Source: Frankiaceae bacterium
GTDB lineage: Bacteria > Actinomycetota > Actinomycetes > BP-191
NCBI GenBank assembly: GCA_035556555.1
Contig: DATMES010000047.1
Coordinates: forward strand, 1-37,100
DNA length: 37,100 nucleotides
Direction: 5' to 3'
Part shown: in pieces, positions 15,722 to 24,579 of the stretch
How positions within the stretch are numbered: position 1 is the first letter of the stretch
Layout of the letters: each line of letters opens with the position of its first letter
Made by a program: the position numbers and the translations under genes
The notes under the pieces: generated by a model
What the model saw: the letters and a program-made list of their open reading frames with translations, nothing else
What the model was told of the DNA's origin: nothing
Databases searched by the model: none

Positions 15722-17215
15722 CTAGGAAGCGCTGCGCCGCAGCGCTGCCGCGACACCGGTCGCCAGCGCCGCCACGACCGCGAGCGAGCCGGGCAGGCCC
15801 GTCGCCGGCAGCCCTGACCCGCCCGCCCCGGTCCGCGGTGGTGCCTGGCGGGGCTCCTTCGGCGGGGTCTTCGTGTCGGGTGCGGCGGAGGTGCACGTCT
15901 CCCGGGCCGTCGCGTCGGTCTCCGCGCGGTCGTTGCGCTCGTCCAGCAGCAGCGGGATCACCGGCTCGGCGGGCTGCGCCATGAGCACTCGCGCGCCGCT
16001 GCCGAGCGGCACCTTGGCGATGCCGTGCAGGTCGAGGATCTCGTCCACCGCCTCGAGCTGCGTGGCGTCGAGGTCGTACGCGCACGGGGGGTCGATGGTC
16101 TCCTCGGCGTCGCCGTTCCCGGTGACGGTGGTGTCCTCGTCCTGCCCCGCGAGGTAGACCGGCGTGTCCTGGCGCTTGCCCTCCGCGGTCTTGCGCAACG
16201 GCGCGCCCGCGGTGGCCGCGGTGAGAGCGGCGGCGGTGTCGGCGACGTACCCCAGCGTGCAGTCGATCGTCGCGACCTGGCTGGCGACGCGGCGTAGCTG
16301 GACGCCGGGGGTCGTGGCCTCGTCGGGACCGTTCGTGAGGTTCATCGTCACGGCGCTCTCGACGAGGATGCCGACGACGTGCCGCAGGCCGGCGGCGTTG
16401 CGCAGGATGCCCTCGTCGCCGCCGCCCGCGGTCTGCTGCAGGTCCGTCGAGCCGACGGCGTCGATGCCGTACTCGTCGGAGGTGAAGCCCTTCTCCGCCA
16501 GGCACGGCGCGAGGACCTCCTTGCTGAACGTCACGCCGAGGTCGTGCACCGCCTCGTCGACGTTGAGGTTGCGTGGCCAGAGGTAGAGGACCTCGTCGTC
16601 GTAGAGGATCGGCTCCCCGGGGCCGTACTCGTGGTGGTCGATCGAGATGTCGGGCTGCCAGTCGCGGATGACCTTCGCCATCGCCTGCGCCTCGAGCGAG
16701 CCGAGGTTGAGGTGGTCGCGGTTGACGTCGACGCCCTCGCTGTTCTCGCGGGAGTTGCTCGCGCGGCCGTCCGGGTTGGCCGTCGGGACGAACAGGATCG
16801 TCTGCTCGGTGAGCTGCTCGATCACCGCGGGGTCCTCGGCGAACGCGAGGTCGCGCAGCTTCTGCAGGCACGCCTCGCGCCCGGCGGGCTCGTTGCCGTG
16901 CTGCGTGCAGATGTGCAGCTCCACCGGCTCCGTACGGCCCTGCGCGGCGTTCCGCGGCGCCGGCGCGCCGAGCGTGACGAGGTGGATCGGGCGGTCCTCC
17001 AGCGTCGTGCCGATGACCTCGACGGTGGCGTACGGGCTCCCCGCGTCGACCGCCTCGAGGAACTCGACCTCCTCCTCGTGCGTGGTCCAGGTGGCCCCGT
17101 CGCTCTCCTCGAAGCCCGTGCGCGGCGGGTCGGCCGCGTCGGCGGCGGGCGTCAGCGCGACGGAGCCGAGCAGCGCGGCGGCGAGGAGCAGGTGGCGTAC
17201 GCGGAGGGCGCCCAT
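15722..17215 (-). CDS. Secreted M14-family zinc carboxypeptidase with LPATG-type C-terminal anchor
   Basis: 497 residues with a signal peptide (about 1-27, ending AADA-A). The peptidase domain has the M14 zinc and active-site set: HxxE at His106/Glu109 (QHGNEPAG), Asn165-Arg166 (VDVNRD), zinc His at 194/195 (DHHEYGPG) and the catalytic Glu286 (LVESAVT). The C-terminus has LPATG at about 469-473, then a hydrophobic stretch and a short Arg tail, the layout of a sortase substrate. It probably trims peptides at the cell surface. It lies nine bases downstream of the phosphoesterase gene. No sortase gene is in the window. The exact specificity is unknown. Confidence 0.9.
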   Translation of the reverse strand: MGALRVRHLLLAAALLGSVALTPAADAADPPRTGFEESDGATWTTHEEEVEFLEAVDAGSPYATVEVIGTTLEDRPIHLVTLGAPAPRNAAQGRTEPVELHICTQHGNEPAGREACLQKLRDLAFAEDPAVIEQLTEQTILFVPTANPDGRASNSRENSEGVDVNRDHLNLGSLEAQAMAKVIRDWQPDISIDHHEYGPGEPILYDDEVLYLWPRNLNVDEAVHDLGVTFSKEVLAPCLAEKGFTSDEYGIDAVGSTDLQQTAGGGDEGILRNAAGLRHVVGILVESAVTMNLTNGPDEATTPGVQLRRVASQVATIDCTLGYVADTAAALTAATAGAPLRKTAEGKRQDTPVYLAGQDEDTTVTGNGDAEETIDPPCAYDLDATQLEAVDEILDLHGIAKVPLGSGARVLMAQPAEPVIPLLLDERNDRAETDATARETCTSAAPDTKTPPKEPRQAPPRTGAGGSGLPATGLPGSLAVVAALATGVAAALRRSAS

Positions 17216-17224
17216 ACCGGGACC

Positions 17225-18169
17225 TTACGTCCGCGGCCGGACGACCCGGGAGTCGAAGACCACGCCGTTGACGCCGATCGCGTCCAGCCGCAGCGTCGCG
17301 TCGGTGGCCGTGAGGCGTACGGCGTGGTGCGCGGTCTTGAGGTACGCCAGCTTGCCCGACCCCCGGCACGCGACCGCGGCCGACGAGTACAGCGGCGCGC
17401 CGCCTCCCCCGGTCGTGACGTAGGGCGTGCCGCTGCCCGACGTGAAGCGCTCGTACGTGTGGTTGTGCCCGGCGAGCACCATGTCGACCTTCGTGCCGAA
17501 CAGCGGCAGCCAGTGCTTGACGACGTTCGCGTCCGGCGGGTGCGCCGAGCAGGCCCAGCCCGGGTGGTGGAACACCACGACGCGGAACGACCCAGGGCGC
17601 GGCTTGGCGAGCACCGACTTGACGTACGTGAGCTGCGTCGCGTCGGTCACGCGGGTCGAGTCGAGGAAGAGGAACTGCACCGGCCCGACCTCGACGGTGT
17701 ACCAGCGCTTCGCCATCCGGAACTGCTTCATGAACGGCGCGCCGTCGCCCGTACGGATGTCGTGGTTGCCCAGCGCCGGGTAGATCGGCGTGCCCGCGAG
17801 GCGCAGCGGCGAGAGCATCCGCCACGCGAACGCCGCCTGCTCCGCCGTGCCGCAGCAGTACGCGTTGTCGCCCGTCGTGACGACGGCGTCGAGCGGGCGG
17901 CCGCTGTTGAACTTGCCCATCGCCTTGACGACCTGGCGGACGGGGTTGGCATCGACGCCGTAGTCGCCGATGACGCCGATGACGTACGGCCGCGCGGCCG
18001 ACGGGTCGGTCCGCGGCTCCACCGCCGTGCTCGGGGCGCTCGTCGTCGGGGTCGCCGCGGGGCTGCTCGCGCGCGGCTCCCCGGCAGGCCCGCAGGCCAC
18101 CGCGAGCAGCGTGAACGCGAGCGCCGCCAGCCCTCCTGCCCGCTGCGGTTCGCGGCGTCGCCCAGCCAT
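17225..18169 (-). CDS. Lipoprotein metallophosphoesterase (purple acid phosphatase-like)
   Basis: A calcineurin-like phosphoesterase, 314 residues. Residues 1-26 form a lipoprotein signal with Cys26 in LLAVAC, followed by a Pro/Ser/Thr linker. The metal motifs appear in order: GDYG (68-71), TGDNAY (100-105), GNHD (134-137), HH (201-202) and GHNH (234-237). It should be an extracytoplasmic, dimetal phosphatase or phosphodiesterase; the substrate is unknown. The ATG at 18169 is supported by the signal peptide. It diverges from icd and probably shares a transcript with the M14 peptidase. Confidence 0.9.
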   Translation of the reverse strand: MAGRRREPQRAGGLAALAFTLLAVACGPAGEPRASSPAATPTTSAPSTAVEPRTDPSAARPYVIGVIGDYGVDANPVRQVVKAMGKFNSGRPLDAVVTTGDNAYCCGTAEQAAFAWRMLSPLRLAGTPIYPALGNHDIRTGDGAPFMKQFRMAKRWYTVEVGPVQFLFLDSTRVTDATQLTYVKSVLAKPRPGSFRVVVFHHPGWACSAHPPDANVVKHWLPLFGTKVDMVLAGHNHTYERFTSGSGTPYVTTGGGGAPLYSSAAVACRGSGKLAYLKTAHHAVRLTATDATLRLDAIGVNGVVFDSRVVRPRT

Positions 18170-18173
18170 TCGA

Positions 18174-18179
18174 TAGCCT
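18174..18179 (+). promoter_or_regulatory. Candidate -10 element for icd-mdh
   Basis: TAGCCT fits TANNNT and lies 35 bases before the icd ATG, in the short gap to the divergent phosphoesterase gene. Confidence 0.35.
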
Positions 18180-18214
18180 CGCTTCCTCAATTTCCCGTGA
18201 CTTCGAGGACATCC

Positions 18215-19315
18215 ATGCCCACGACGCATCGCGTCACCCTGATTCCGGGTGACGGCACCGGACCCGAGCTGACCGAGGCCACCCGCCGGGTGCTCGAAGC
18301 TGCCGTCGCCACGAGCGGCAGCAGCTTCGACTGGGACGTCCAGCAGGCCGGCGTCGACATCATGGAGGAGGCGGGCACGCCCCTGCCGCCGCAGACGCTG
18401 GAGTCGGTGAAGCGCAACAAGGTGGCCATCAAGGGCCCGATCACCACTCCCATCGGCACCGGCTTCCGTTCCGTCAACGTAGCGCTCCGCGCCGAGCTCG
18501 AGCTGTACGCGTGCCTGCGTCCCTGCAAGACGTACCCCGGCGTGCGTTCGCGCTTCGAGCAGGTCGACGTCGTCATCGTCCGCGAGAACACCGAGGACCT
18601 CTACGCCGGCATCGAGTACGAGTCCGGCACGCCCGAGGCCGAGGAGGTCAGGGCGTTCCTCAACACCAAGCAGAAGAAGCAGATCCGCGAGGGCTCCGGC
18701 ATCTCCATCAAGCCGATCAGCGAGTTCGGCGCGGAGCGGATCGCGCGGTACGCGTTCGAGTACGCGAAGGCCAAGGGCCGCAAGCGCGTCCACTGCATCA
18801 CCAAGTCGAACATCATGAAGTTCACCGACGGGCTGTTCCTGTCGACGTTCCGCGAGGTCGCGAAGGACTACCCGGACATCGAGCCGTGGGAGAACCTCGT
18901 CGACGCCACCTGCATGGGCCTCGTGCAGCGGCCCGAGGAGTGGGACGTCCTCGTCCTCCCCAACCTCTACGGCGACATCCTCTCCGACCTCACGGCCGGC
19001 ATGGTCGGCGGGCTCGGCGTCGCGCCCGGCGCCAACATCGGCACCGACTCCGCGGTCTTCGAGGCCACGCACGGCAGCGCCCCCAAGTACAAGGGCCAGA
19101 ACAAGGTCAACCCGACCGCCATGATCCTCTCCGGCAAGCTCATGCTGGAGCACCTCGGCGAGCTCGACGCCGCCGCCAAGCTGGAGGCGGCCGTCGCCGC
19201 GGTCATCGCGCGCGGCGAGAAGGTCACGTACGACATGAAGCCCGTCCGCACCGACCCGACCGCCGTCGGGACCGCCGAGTACGCCGACGCCATCATCGAG
19301 GAGCTCAACAAGTGA
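18215..19315 (+). CDS. icd: Isocitrate dehydrogenase, short dimeric-type
   Basis: Oxidative decarboxylation of isocitrate to 2-oxoglutarate. 366 residues, in the isocitrate/isopropylmalate dehydrogenase family. Substrate site: Ser86 and the arginines in RSVNVALRAEL and CLRPCKTYPG, Arg124 (VREN), Tyr130 (EDLYAG) and Lys197. Metal ligands are Asp254 and Asp258 in YGDILSD. Next to the nucleotide site it reads HGSAPKYKGQNKVNP; the Lys-Tyr pair corresponds to the NADP-selecting pair of E. coli Icd, so NADP use is likely (inference). GAGGAC precedes the ATG. The stop overlaps mdh by GTGA. Many actinomycetes instead use the unrelated monomeric 80-kDa enzyme. Confidence 0.9.
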   Translation: MPTTHRVTLIPGDGTGPELTEATRRVLEAAVATSGSSFDWDVQQAGVDIMEEAGTPLPPQTLESVKRNKVAIKGPITTPIGTGFRSVNVALRAELELYACLRPCKTYPGVRSRFEQVDVVIVRENTEDLYAGIEYESGTPEAEEVRAFLNTKQKKQIREGSGISIKPISEFGAERIARYAFEYAKAKGRKRVHCITKSNIMKFTDGLFLSTFREVAKDYPDIEPWENLVDATCMGLVQRPEEWDVLVLPNLYGDILSDLTAGMVGGLGVAPGANIGTDSAVFEATHGSAPKYKGQNKVNPTAMILSGKLMLEHLGELDAAAKLEAAVAAVIARGEKVTYDMKPVRTDPTAVGTAEYADAIIEELNK

Positions 19316-20256
19316 AGGTCACCGTCGTAGGCGCCGGCTTCTACGGCTCCACCACCGTCCAGCGCCTCGCGGCGTACGACATCTTCGACGAGGTCGTCAT
19401 GACCGACGTCGTCGAGGGCAAGGCCGAGGGCCTCGCGCTGGACATGAACCAGTCGCGGCCCATCGAGGGGTACGAGACCCGCGTCGTGGGTGCCACGACG
19501 GGCATGGACGGCAGCGGGTACGAGGTCACCGGCGGCTCCGACATCGTCGTCGTCACGGCCGGCCTCCCGCGCAAGCCGGGCATGAGCCGGATGGACCTCA
19601 TCGAGGTCAACGCCAAGATCGTCCGCCAGGTCAGCGAGAACGTCGCCAAGCACTCGCCCGACGCCGTCGTCATCGTCGTGTCCAACCCGCTCGACGAGAT
19701 GACCGCGCTGGCCGCCAACGTCACCGGCTTCCCCAAGGAGCGCGTGATGGGGCAGGCGGGCATGCTCGACACCGCCCGCTTCTCGCACTTCGTCGCGGAG
19801 ACGCTGTCCGTGCCGGTCGCGTCGGTGAAGACGCTGACGCTCGGCTCGCACGGCGACACGATGGTGCCCGTGCCGTCGCACTGCACCGTCAACGGCCAGC
19901 CGCTCTCGACGCTGCTCCCCGCCGACAAGGTCGAGGAGCTCGTCACGCGGACCCGCAACGGCGGCGCCGAGGTCGTGGCGCTGCTCAAGACCGGGTCGGC
20001 GTACTACGCGCCGTCCGCCGCCGCCGCGCGCATGGTCGAGGCGGTCGCCAAGGACACCGGCGCGTCGATGCCCGTCTGCGCGTGGGTCACGGGCGAGTTC
20101 GGGATCAGCGACGTGTACCTCGGCGTACCCGCCAAGCTCGGCCGTGGCGGCGTGCTCGCGGTCGACGAGATCCCGCTGGAGGACGGCGAGCTGGCGGCGC
20201 TCAAGGAGGCGGCGGAGGCCGTCCGCGCCAAGCAGGCGGACGTCGCCAACCTCTGA
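19312..20256 (+). CDS. mdh: Malate dehydrogenase (LDH-like type 3)
   Basis: NAD-dependent oxidation of malate to oxaloacetate. 314 residues. The nucleotide loop GAGFYG is at 7-12 and the acidic Asp32 that favours NAD follows the second strand (VMTDV). Substrate residues: Arg87 and Arg93 in GLPRKPGMSR (Arg rather than Gln marks a malate enzyme), Asn125 (SNPLD), Arg156 and catalytic His180 (GSHGDTM). The GTG start overlaps the icd stop by four bases, so icd and mdh are co-translated. Confidence 0.95.
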   Translation: MKVTVVGAGFYGSTTVQRLAAYDIFDEVVMTDVVEGKAEGLALDMNQSRPIEGYETRVVGATTGMDGSGYEVTGGSDIVVVTAGLPRKPGMSRMDLIEVNAKIVRQVSENVAKHSPDAVVIVVSNPLDEMTALAANVTGFPKERVMGQAGMLDTARFSHFVAETLSVPVASVKTLTLGSHGDTMVPVPSHCTVNGQPLSTLLPADKVEELVTRTRNGGAEVVALLKTGSAYYAPSAAAARMVEAVAKDTGASMPVCAWVTGEFGISDVYLGVPAKLGRGGVLAVDEIPLEDGELAALKEAAEAVRAKQADVANL

Positions 20257-20289
20257 CATGACAGACGGCTGTAGTACCAGGAGCAGGCG

Positions 20290-21576
20290 ATGGCGACCCT
20301 GCTGAACGTCGCCGTCGTCCTGCTGCTGATCCTCGTCGCGGCGCTGTTCGTCGCGGCGGAGACGGCGCTGGTCTCGCTGCGCGAGGGTCAGGTCAAGTCG
20401 CTGGCCGCGCAGGGCCGCCGCGGCGCCGCCGTGTCGCGCCTGTCGGAGAACCCCAACCGCTGGCTCGCCGCCGTGCAGATCGGCGTGACGCTGACCGCGC
20501 TGCTGTCGTCGGCGTTCGGCGCGGTGACGCTGTCCGAGACCGCCGCCGACGGGCTCATGGACCTCGGCCTCGGCGAGACCGCCGCGGACGTCCTCAGCGT
20601 CGTCGGCGTGACGCTGGTCATCGGGTTCGTCTCGCTCGTCATCGGCGAGCTGGTGCCCAAGCGCATCGCGCTGCAACGCCCCGAGGGCGTCGCGCGGACG
20701 TTCGCGCCCGTCCTCGAACGCGTCGCCGCGGGTGCCCGCCCCGTCATCTGGCTGCTGTCCAAGTCGACCAACGCGGTCGTACGCATGCTCGGTAGTGACC
20801 CCGACGCCGGCCGCGACACGATCTCCGAGGAGGAGCTGCGCGGGCTCGTCGCCGCGCACGAGTCGCTGTCGAAGGAGGAGCGCAGGCTCATCGACGAGGT
20901 CTTCGCGGCCGGCGAGCGCCAGCTCCGCGAGGTGCTCGTACCGCGGACCGAGGTGGAGTTCATCGACGCCGGCACGACCGTCGCGAAGGCGCTCAGGGAG
21001 ACGCGGGCGCAGTCGCACTCGCGGTACCCCGTCATCCGCGGCTCCGCCGACGACGTGGTCGGCTTCGTGCACATCCGCGACCTCATCGGCGCCGGGCGCG
21101 GCACGCCGAAGGTCGGCGACGTCGTACGCGAGGTCATGCAGCTCCCCGACACCAAGCGCGTGCTGACGGCGCTGTCGGAGATGCGGCGCGAGGGCCACCA
21201 CCTCGCCGTCGTCGTGGACGAGTACGGCGGCACCGCCGGCATCGTCACGCTCGAGGACCTCATCGAGGAGGTCATCGGCGACATCCGCGACGAGTACGAC
21301 CCCGCCACGACCGTCGCGCGGACGCTGCGCGGCGGCGACGTCGAGGTCGACGGCCTGCTCAACCTCGACGAGTTCACCGAGCAGACCGGCGTCGAGCTGC
21401 CCGACGGCCCGTACGAGACCGTCGCCGGCTACGTGATGAGCGCGCTGGGCCACGTACCCAAGGTGGGGGAGGCCGTCGAGGGCCCCGGCGTACGGCTCAA
21501 GATCACGACCATGGACGGCCGCCGCATCGAACGTGTCCGCGTCACCCAGCTCAACCGCGGCGACGACGACGGCTGA
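20290..21576 (+). CDS. CNNM/CorC-HlyC-type membrane protein with CBS pair
   Basis: Probable divalent-cation (Mg/Co) transport or homeostasis protein, 428 residues. An N-terminal DUF21 membrane domain (about 1-180, with AAETALVSLREGQ and VIGELVPKR) is followed by two CBS domains (about 205-325, with VPRTEVEFIDAG and VVDEYGGTAGIVTLEDLIEE) and a C-terminal CorC/HlyC domain ending about 425. Earlier annotation of such proteins as haemolysins is not supported. It starts 33 bases after mdh and may be read through from it. Confidence 0.92.
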   Translation: MATLLNVAVVLLLILVAALFVAAETALVSLREGQVKSLAAQGRRGAAVSRLSENPNRWLAAVQIGVTLTALLSSAFGAVTLSETAADGLMDLGLGETAADVLSVVGVTLVIGFVSLVIGELVPKRIALQRPEGVARTFAPVLERVAAGARPVIWLLSKSTNAVVRMLGSDPDAGRDTISEEELRGLVAAHESLSKEERRLIDEVFAAGERQLREVLVPRTEVEFIDAGTTVAKALRETRAQSHSRYPVIRGSADDVVGFVHIRDLIGAGRGTPKVGDVVREVMQLPDTKRVLTALSEMRREGHHLAVVVDEYGGTAGIVTLEDLIEEVIGDIRDEYDPATTVARTLRGGDVEVDGLLNLDEFTEQTGVELPDGPYETVAGYVMSALGHVPKVGEAVEGPGVRLKITTMDGRRIERVRVTQLNRGDDDG

Positions 21577-21605
21577 CCCCGCCCGCACCGCCGGTGCCGC
21601 GCCGG

Positions 21606-21680
21606 GATGTTACCGGTGAGTACGGACTGGCGGCCGTGCGGCAACGGTGACTTTGGCGGTCCGTACCCACCGGTAACATC
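21606..21680. repeat. Hairpin repeat family A, copy 3 (A3)
   Basis: Arms 21606-21629 and 21657-21680 pair over 24 positions with two imperfect pairs (one of them a G-T wobble). The core TTACCGGTGAGTACGGACT is that of A1. The loop is again 27 bases and ends in CGGTGACTTTGG as in A1. It lies between two genes on the same strand, just after the CorC-type gene. Confidence 0.8.
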
Positions 21681-21757
21681 GCGCCGCCGCGGGGCCGGCC
21701 TCGCTCGGCGAGGGGTGACTTCGCACCCGGCCGGGCGGGTGTAGGAGACTCCACGGC

Positions 21758-22771
21758 ATGAGCGGACCCAGACCGCGGGTGCTGTCCGGCATGCAGCCCA
21801 CCGCCGACTCGTTCCACCTCGGCAACTACCTGGGTGCGCTGCGCCACTGGGTCGCCATCCAGGACGACTACGAGGCGTTCTACTGCGTGGTGGACCTCCA
21901 CGCGATCACCGTGCCGCACGACCCGGAGACGCTGCGCCGCCGGACGCGCATCGCCGCTGCTCAGTACCTCGCCGGCGGCCTGGACCCGCAGCGCTCGACG
22001 CTGTTCGTGCAGTCGCACGTACGCGAGCACGCCGAGCTGGGCTGGATCATGCAGTGCCTCACCGGCATGGGCGAGGCCGGCCGGATGACGCAGTACAAGG
22101 ACAAGGCGCAGAAGGGCGGCGGCGACTCGGCGAGCGTGGGGCTGTTCGCGTACCCGATCCTCCAGGCCGCCGACATCGTCATCTACCAGGCCGACAAGGT
22201 GCCGGTGGGGGAGGACCAGCGCCAGCACATCGAGCTGACGAGGGACCTCGCGCAGCGCTTCAACACGCGCTTCGGCGACACGTTCGTCGTGCCCGAGCCG
22301 CTCATCGTGAAGAGCTCCGGCAAGATCCTCGACCTGCAGGACCCGACGTCGAAGATGAGCAAGTCGGCGGAGTCGCAGGCGGGCGTCATCGACCTGCTCG
22401 AGGACCCGGCGAGCATCGCGAAGAAGGTCAAGCGCGCGGTCACCGACACCGACACGGTCGTGCGCTACGACGAGGACGCCAAGCCCGGCATCACCAACCT
22501 GCTCACGATCCACGCGGCGTTCAGCGGCAAGACGGTGGAGAAGCTCGAGGACGAGTACGCGGGCCGCGGCTACGGCGACTTCAAGAAGGACACCGCGGAC
22601 GTGGTGGTGGCGGCGCTGACGCCGTTCCAGGAGCGGTACCGCCGCTGGGCCGACGACCCCGAGGGGCTCGACACGATCCTCGCCGAGGGCGCCGAACGCG
22701 CCCGCGCGGTCGCCCAGCAGACGATGGCCGTGGTCCGCGACCGGGTCGGCTTCCTGCCGGCGAAGGGCTGA
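21758..22771 (+). CDS. trpS: Tryptophanyl-tRNA synthetase
   Basis: Class I synthetase that charges tRNA-Trp. 337 residues, normal length. HLGN at 20-23 (the HIGH motif) and KMSKS at 199-203 are both present. Nothing resembling a Trp leader or T-box is visible in the 181 bases upstream, which hold hairpin A3 instead. A 2H phosphoesterase gene follows after seven bases. Confidence 0.96.
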   Translation: MSGPRPRVLSGMQPTADSFHLGNYLGALRHWVAIQDDYEAFYCVVDLHAITVPHDPETLRRRTRIAAAQYLAGGLDPQRSTLFVQSHVREHAELGWIMQCLTGMGEAGRMTQYKDKAQKGGGDSASVGLFAYPILQAADIVIYQADKVPVGEDQRQHIELTRDLAQRFNTRFGDTFVVPEPLIVKSSGKILDLQDPTSKMSKSAESQAGVIDLLEDPASIAKKVKRAVTDTDTVVRYDEDAKPGITNLLTIHAAFSGKTVEKLEDEYAGRGYGDFKKDTADVVVAALTPFQERYRRWADDPEGLDTILAEGAERARAVAQQTMAVVRDRVGFLPAKG

Positions 22772-22778
22772 CCCCCGC

Positions 22779-23321
22779 GTGGCCCGTCGCAACATCGGGG
22801 TCGCCATCGAGGTGCCGCAGCCGTACGGCGGCCACCTCCAGCGCTGGCGCCAGCGCCTCGGCGACCCGCTCGCCCTGCGCGTGCCGCCGCACGTCACGCT
22901 CCTGCCGCCGACGGGCATCCCCGCCGAACGCCTCGAGGTCGTCGAGGAGCACCTGCGCCGGATCGCGGCGGAGGAGAGCGCGTTCGCGATCACGCTGCGG
23001 GGGACAGGGACGTTCCGGCCGGTGTCGCCGGTGACGTTCGTGCAGCTGGCGGCGGGGATCTCGGCCTGCGAACGCCTCGAGGCGCGCGTGCGGAGCGGCC
23101 CGCTGTTCCGCGAGCTGAAGTTCAACTACCACCCGCACGTCACCGTCGCGCAGGACGTCGACGAGGCGGCGCTGGAACGCGGCTTCGCCGAGCTGGCGAC
23201 GTACACCGCGACGTTCGACGTCTGGGGCTTCACGCTGTTCGAGGAGGGCCCGGACAAGGTCTGGCGGCCCCAGCGCGACTTCCCGTTCGGCCACGGAGTG
23301 CCGGGACCGGCCAGCGGGTAG
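22779..23321 (+). CDS. 2'-5' RNA ligase-like 2H phosphoesterase
   Basis: A 180-residue protein of the 2H superfamily. The two HxT motifs are His38-Val-Thr40 (PPHVTLLPP) and His120-Val-Thr122 (YHPHVTVAQ), spaced as in bacterial 2'-5' RNA ligase/cyclic phosphodiesterase (ThpR-like) proteins. The RNA or nucleotide substrate is unknown. The GTG start lies seven bases after trpS, and YihY follows after nine bases, an order seen in other actinomycetes. Confidence 0.87.
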   Translation: MARRNIGVAIEVPQPYGGHLQRWRQRLGDPLALRVPPHVTLLPPTGIPAERLEVVEEHLRRIAAEESAFAITLRGTGTFRPVSPVTFVQLAAGISACERLEARVRSGPLFRELKFNYHPHVTVAQDVDEAALERGFAELATYTATFDVWGFTLFEEGPDKVWRPQRDFPFGHGVPGPASG

Positions 23322-23330
23322 ATCATCCGC

Positions 23331-24527
23331 ATGAAGAACCTGCTCAACGGCGCCAAGACGGCGTTCCAGCACCGCCGCGACGCCTGGGGGTGGTTCGACC
23401 ACCTGATCCGCGCCGGGCAGCGCTACAAGGCCGACCACGGCGACCGGCTGGCCGCCTCGCTGACGATGTACCTCATCCTCGCGCTGCTGCCGTTGATGCT
23501 GCTGGCGACGTCCGTGCTCGGCTACGTCCTCGCGAACGACCCCGATAAGCAGGCCGAGATCTTCGCCAAGATCACCGACGTGATCCCCGGCATCGGCGTC
23601 CAGCTCTCCGAGGCGCTCGGCACGGTGAAGGACAAGCGCGGCACGCTCGGCCTCGTCGGTCTCGGCGGTCTGCTGTTCTCCGGGCTGGGCGGCATCGACG
23701 CCCTGCGCGACGCGCTGCGGCTCATGTGGCACCACAACGTCGACGCGGGCAACTTCTTCAAGAAGAAGGCCACCGACGTCGTCACGGTGTTCGTGCTGGC
23801 AGGGGCGCTGGCGGTGTCGTTCGTCGTCTCGGCGCTCGCCACGGGCGGCGCCGGCGCCCTGCTCGACCGCGTGGGCGTCGAGGGCTCGTGGGCCAAGGGC
23901 ATCCTCAGCGTCCTCTCGTTCCTCCTCGGCGTCGGCGTGGACGCCGTGCTGTTCCTCGTGCTCTTCAAGTGGCTGCCGCGCGTGGACTGGCCGCTGCGCA
24001 GGCTGGTCCGCGGCGCGGTGTTCGGCGGCGTGCTGTTCGGCGTGCTGAAGATCGCCGGGGCCTGGTACGTCGGCCGCACCGCCACCAAGTCCTCCGCCCT
24101 GTACGGCTCCATCGGCACCGCCGTGGCCGTCCTCGTCGGCCTGTACCTCGTCAGCCGCGCGATCCTCTTCACCGCCGCCTGGACCGTGACCGCGGCCGGG
24201 TGGGACGACGTCGAGCCCTCAGGTACGGCGTCCCCTGAGGCCGCGCGCGAGGCGGACATCCCCGTGGAGGCGGCGCGCCAGCCGGGCAAGGCGCACGACC
24301 CGCACAGGCTCGACCCGCTCAGCGGCTCAGGCTCGGACCGGCGCGACGGCGAGGACCGGCGCAAGGAGCCCGTCGGCGCGGCTCCCGCCGTGCCGAAGAG
24401 CGACCCGGTCGAGGCGCGGCAGACGCGCCGCGAGGCGGGGCTGGCGGGGCGCGCGGCGACGGGCTTCGTCATGACGCTGGTCGCGGTGCTCGGCCTCTAC
24501 GGGCTGCGGTCGCTGCGCCGCGGCTGA
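23331..24527 (+). CDS. YihY/BrkB-family inner membrane protein with long cytoplasmic tail
   Basis: A 398-residue protein. The YihY domain (about 20-285) has around six membrane segments and family pieces such as ADHGDRLAASLTMYLILALLPL and LYGSIGTAVAVLVGLYL. A charged, disordered tail of about 90 residues follows (GSGSDRRDGEDRRKEP...). It closes with an extra hydrophobic segment (AATGFVMTLVAVLGLYG) and an Arg tail. The family function is unresolved; it is not ribonuclease BN. The tail is longer than in E. coli YihY. Confidence 0.88.
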   Translation: MKNLLNGAKTAFQHRRDAWGWFDHLIRAGQRYKADHGDRLAASLTMYLILALLPLMLLATSVLGYVLANDPDKQAEIFAKITDVIPGIGVQLSEALGTVKDKRGTLGLVGLGGLLFSGLGGIDALRDALRLMWHHNVDAGNFFKKKATDVVTVFVLAGALAVSFVVSALATGGAGALLDRVGVEGSWAKGILSVLSFLLGVGVDAVLFLVLFKWLPRVDWPLRRLVRGAVFGGVLFGVLKIAGAWYVGRTATKSSALYGSIGTAVAVLVGLYLVSRAILFTAAWTVTAAGWDDVEPSGTASPEAAREADIPVEAARQPGKAHDPHRLDPLSGSGSDRRDGEDRRKEPVGAAPAVPKSDPVEARQTRREAGLAGRAATGFVMTLVAVLGLYGLRSLRRG

Positions 24528-24579
24528 GTCCTGGCAGAATCGCCGCGACACCCGCGTACGAAGTCGAAAGGCGTTCTCC

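Noticed and set aside
16379-18200. Long forward frame joined to the icd coding sequence
   Set aside because: Only the part from ATG 18215 has family similarity and a ribosome-binding site; the rest is antisense to the M14 peptidase and phosphoesterase genes.
21577-21757. T-box or Trp attenuator upstream of trpS
   Set aside because: No leader with Trp codons, specifier loop or T-box sequence; the gap is accounted for by hairpin A3.
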